Below, in pieces: positions 5,213 through 6,085 of a DNA stretch of 6,085 nt (positions within the stretch are counted from its first letter, which is position 1; each line of letters begins with the position of its first letter). The translations under genes were made by a program, and so were the position numbers. Below the pieces are notes generated by a model that was given only the letters and a program-made list of their open reading frames with translations, searched no databases and was not told where the DNA came from. Source of the stretch: an uncultured Eubacteriales bacterium (lineage in GTDB: Bacteria > Bacillota > Clostridia > Oscillospirales > Acutalibacteraceae); NCBI GenBank assembly GCA_910580045.1, contig CAJTXF010000005.1, positions 1 to 6,085 on the forward strand, given 5' to 3'.

Positions 5213-6085
5213 TTAGGTTTCCTCCCCTTCTTCCCGGGCGTCCAGGGTGATTTCGGCCTCACCGCCTGTGAGCCACTCTTTTTTCAGCGCGATTTGCTCC
5301 ATCTCCCCAGGGGCCATCACCGGCCGCTTCCGGCGGAGCAGTTCCCGCCCGCCTGCCGACACAGTGACTGCCGCTTTCCGCAGGTTTCTCCCCACCCGGA
5401 AGCGGATAATCACATCCCCCTCCATCCGGGCAGGGTCCAGGGTGCTGGGTACAGTATACCGCACCGCGCCGGAGGGGATGAGGGGGATAGGCTTCCCGGC
5501 AGCGGGGGCTCCCGCCAGCACCAGGCGGGCCGCGTTCCGCCCAGCGGCTGCAGCCTCCTCGGACACATAGTCCACCAGGTCGTGGACATGGAGCACGTTC
5601 CCGCAGGCGAACACCCCGGGCACTCCGGTCTCTAAGGTCTCGCTGACCTTCGGCCCTCCGGTAACGGGGGACAGCTCCACCCCCGCCTGCTTGGACAGCT
5701 CGTTCTCCGGCAGCAGGCCCACGGAAAGCAGCAGGGTGTCGCAGTCAAATTGCTCCTCCGTGCCGGGAATGGGCTTCAAGTCCTCCCCCACCTTGGCAAT
5801 CGTGACCCCCTCTACCCGCTCTTTGCCCTGGATGTCCACCACTGTGTGGCTCAGCCGCAGGGGGATGCCGTAATCATCCAGACACTGGACGATGTTCCGC
5901 TTGAGGCCCCCGGAATAGGGCATCAGCTCCGCCACGCAGAGCACCTTTGCCCCCTCCAAGGTCATGCGCCGGGCCATGATAAGCCCAATGTCCCCGCTGC
6001 CTAAAATCACCACCCGCCTGCCGGGCATCCAGCCCTCCAGGTTCACCAGCCGCTGGGCCGTGCCCGCGGGCATCTTCTCCGCGGG
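5213..6085 (-). CDS. FAD/NAD(P)-dependent oxidoreductase, glycerol-cluster type (partial, N-terminus missing)
   Basis: The last 290 residues of a larger flavoprotein are visible; the reading frame continues past the right edge (Pro-Ala-Glu-Lys precede the first internal Met), so the Met at 6073 is not the true start. The visible part contains the NAD(P) Rossmann motif VVILGSGDIG (visible residues 25-34), the C-terminal FAD motif GVFACGNVLHVHDLVDYVSEEA (about 157-178), and a basic C-terminal domain. This is the pyridine nucleotide-disulfide oxidoreductase fold without a CxxC in the visible segment. It closely resembles the NAD/FAD oxidoreductase that accompanies glycerol-3-phosphate dehydrogenase and DUF1667 genes in clostridia. 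Inferred role: electron transfer between the dehydrogenase flavin and NAD(P). The missing N-terminal FAD-binding GxGxxG and any glpA/glpK neighbours should lie to the right. Confidence 0.85.
   Translation of the reverse strand, partial: PAEKMPAGTAQRLVNLEGWMPGRRVVILGSGDIGLIMARRMTLEGAKVLCVAELMPYSGGLKRNIVQCLDDYGIPLRLSHTVVDIQGKERVEGVTIAKVGEDLKPIPGTEEQFDCDTLLLSVGLLPENELSKQAGVELSPVTGGPKVSETLETGVPGVFACGNVLHVHDLVDYVSEEAAAAGRNAARLVLAGAPAAGKPIPLIPSGAVRYTVPSTLDPARMEGDVIIRFRVGRNLRKAAVTVSAGGRELLRRKRPVMAPGEMEQIALKKEWLTGGEAEITLDAREEGEET

Noticed and set aside
6071..6073. ATG as the start of the FAD oxidoreductase
   Set aside because: The frame stays open to the right edge, and the visible product lacks the N-terminal FAD-binding region, so this Met is internal.

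Overview
The window looks like a chromosomal segment from a spore-forming, GC-rich gut-type member of the Clostridia (Bacillota), perhaps Oscillospiraceae-like. This placement is inference. It rests on a cwlJ-gerQ spore germination pair, strong AGGAGG-type ribosome binding sites, an SLH-anchored secreted protein, a thioredoxin/thioredoxin reductase pair, and an FAD oxidoreductase/DUF1667 pair of the type found in clostridial glycerol clusters. No rRNA, tRNA, CRISPR array or intact insertion sequence was seen.

Layout. (1) Positions 1-1539, minus strand: the N-terminal 513 residues of a secreted surface protein, cut off by the left edge. It has a signal peptide, three tandem PPC-like beta-sandwich repeats, a Pro/Thr linker and the start of an SLH anchor. 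(2) Positions 1540-1715: a divergent promoter region, with a vegetative extended -10 promoter facing left and a good SigE-type (mother-cell sporulation) promoter facing right. (3) Positions 1716-2593, plus strand: cwlJ and gerQ, a cortex-lytic enzyme and its coat partner, ending in a strong hairpin at 2610-2645. (4) Positions 2652-3883, minus strand: trxA-trxB with a 1-nt overlap, convergent with gerQ. (5) Positions 3884-4117: an intergenic gap largely filled by a ~162-bp imperfect palindrome with terminal inverted repeats, a MITE/REP-like element directly upstream of trxA. (6) Positions 4118-6085, minus strand: a tightly packed cluster read as FAD/NAD oxidoreductase (partial), DUF1667 protein, HAD phosphatase, with TAAATG stop-start junctions.

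How the parts work together. The plus-strand operon is a self-contained spore germination module. It has its own SigE-like promoter and terminator, and the promoter position supports a GTG start for cwlJ. The minus-strand genes share a redox theme. The oxidoreductase and DUF1667 protein probably form a glycerol-3-phosphate dehydrogenase-like complex with an Fe-S subunit, and TrxB-TrxA carry electrons from NADPH to protein disulfides. The palindromic element separates these two units and may affect trxAB expression. The least ordinary features are that element, the repeat domain of the surface protein with its conserved IDSxSRYWN block, the lysine-poor GerQ, and the molybdoenzyme-like four-cysteine pattern in the DUF1667 protein.
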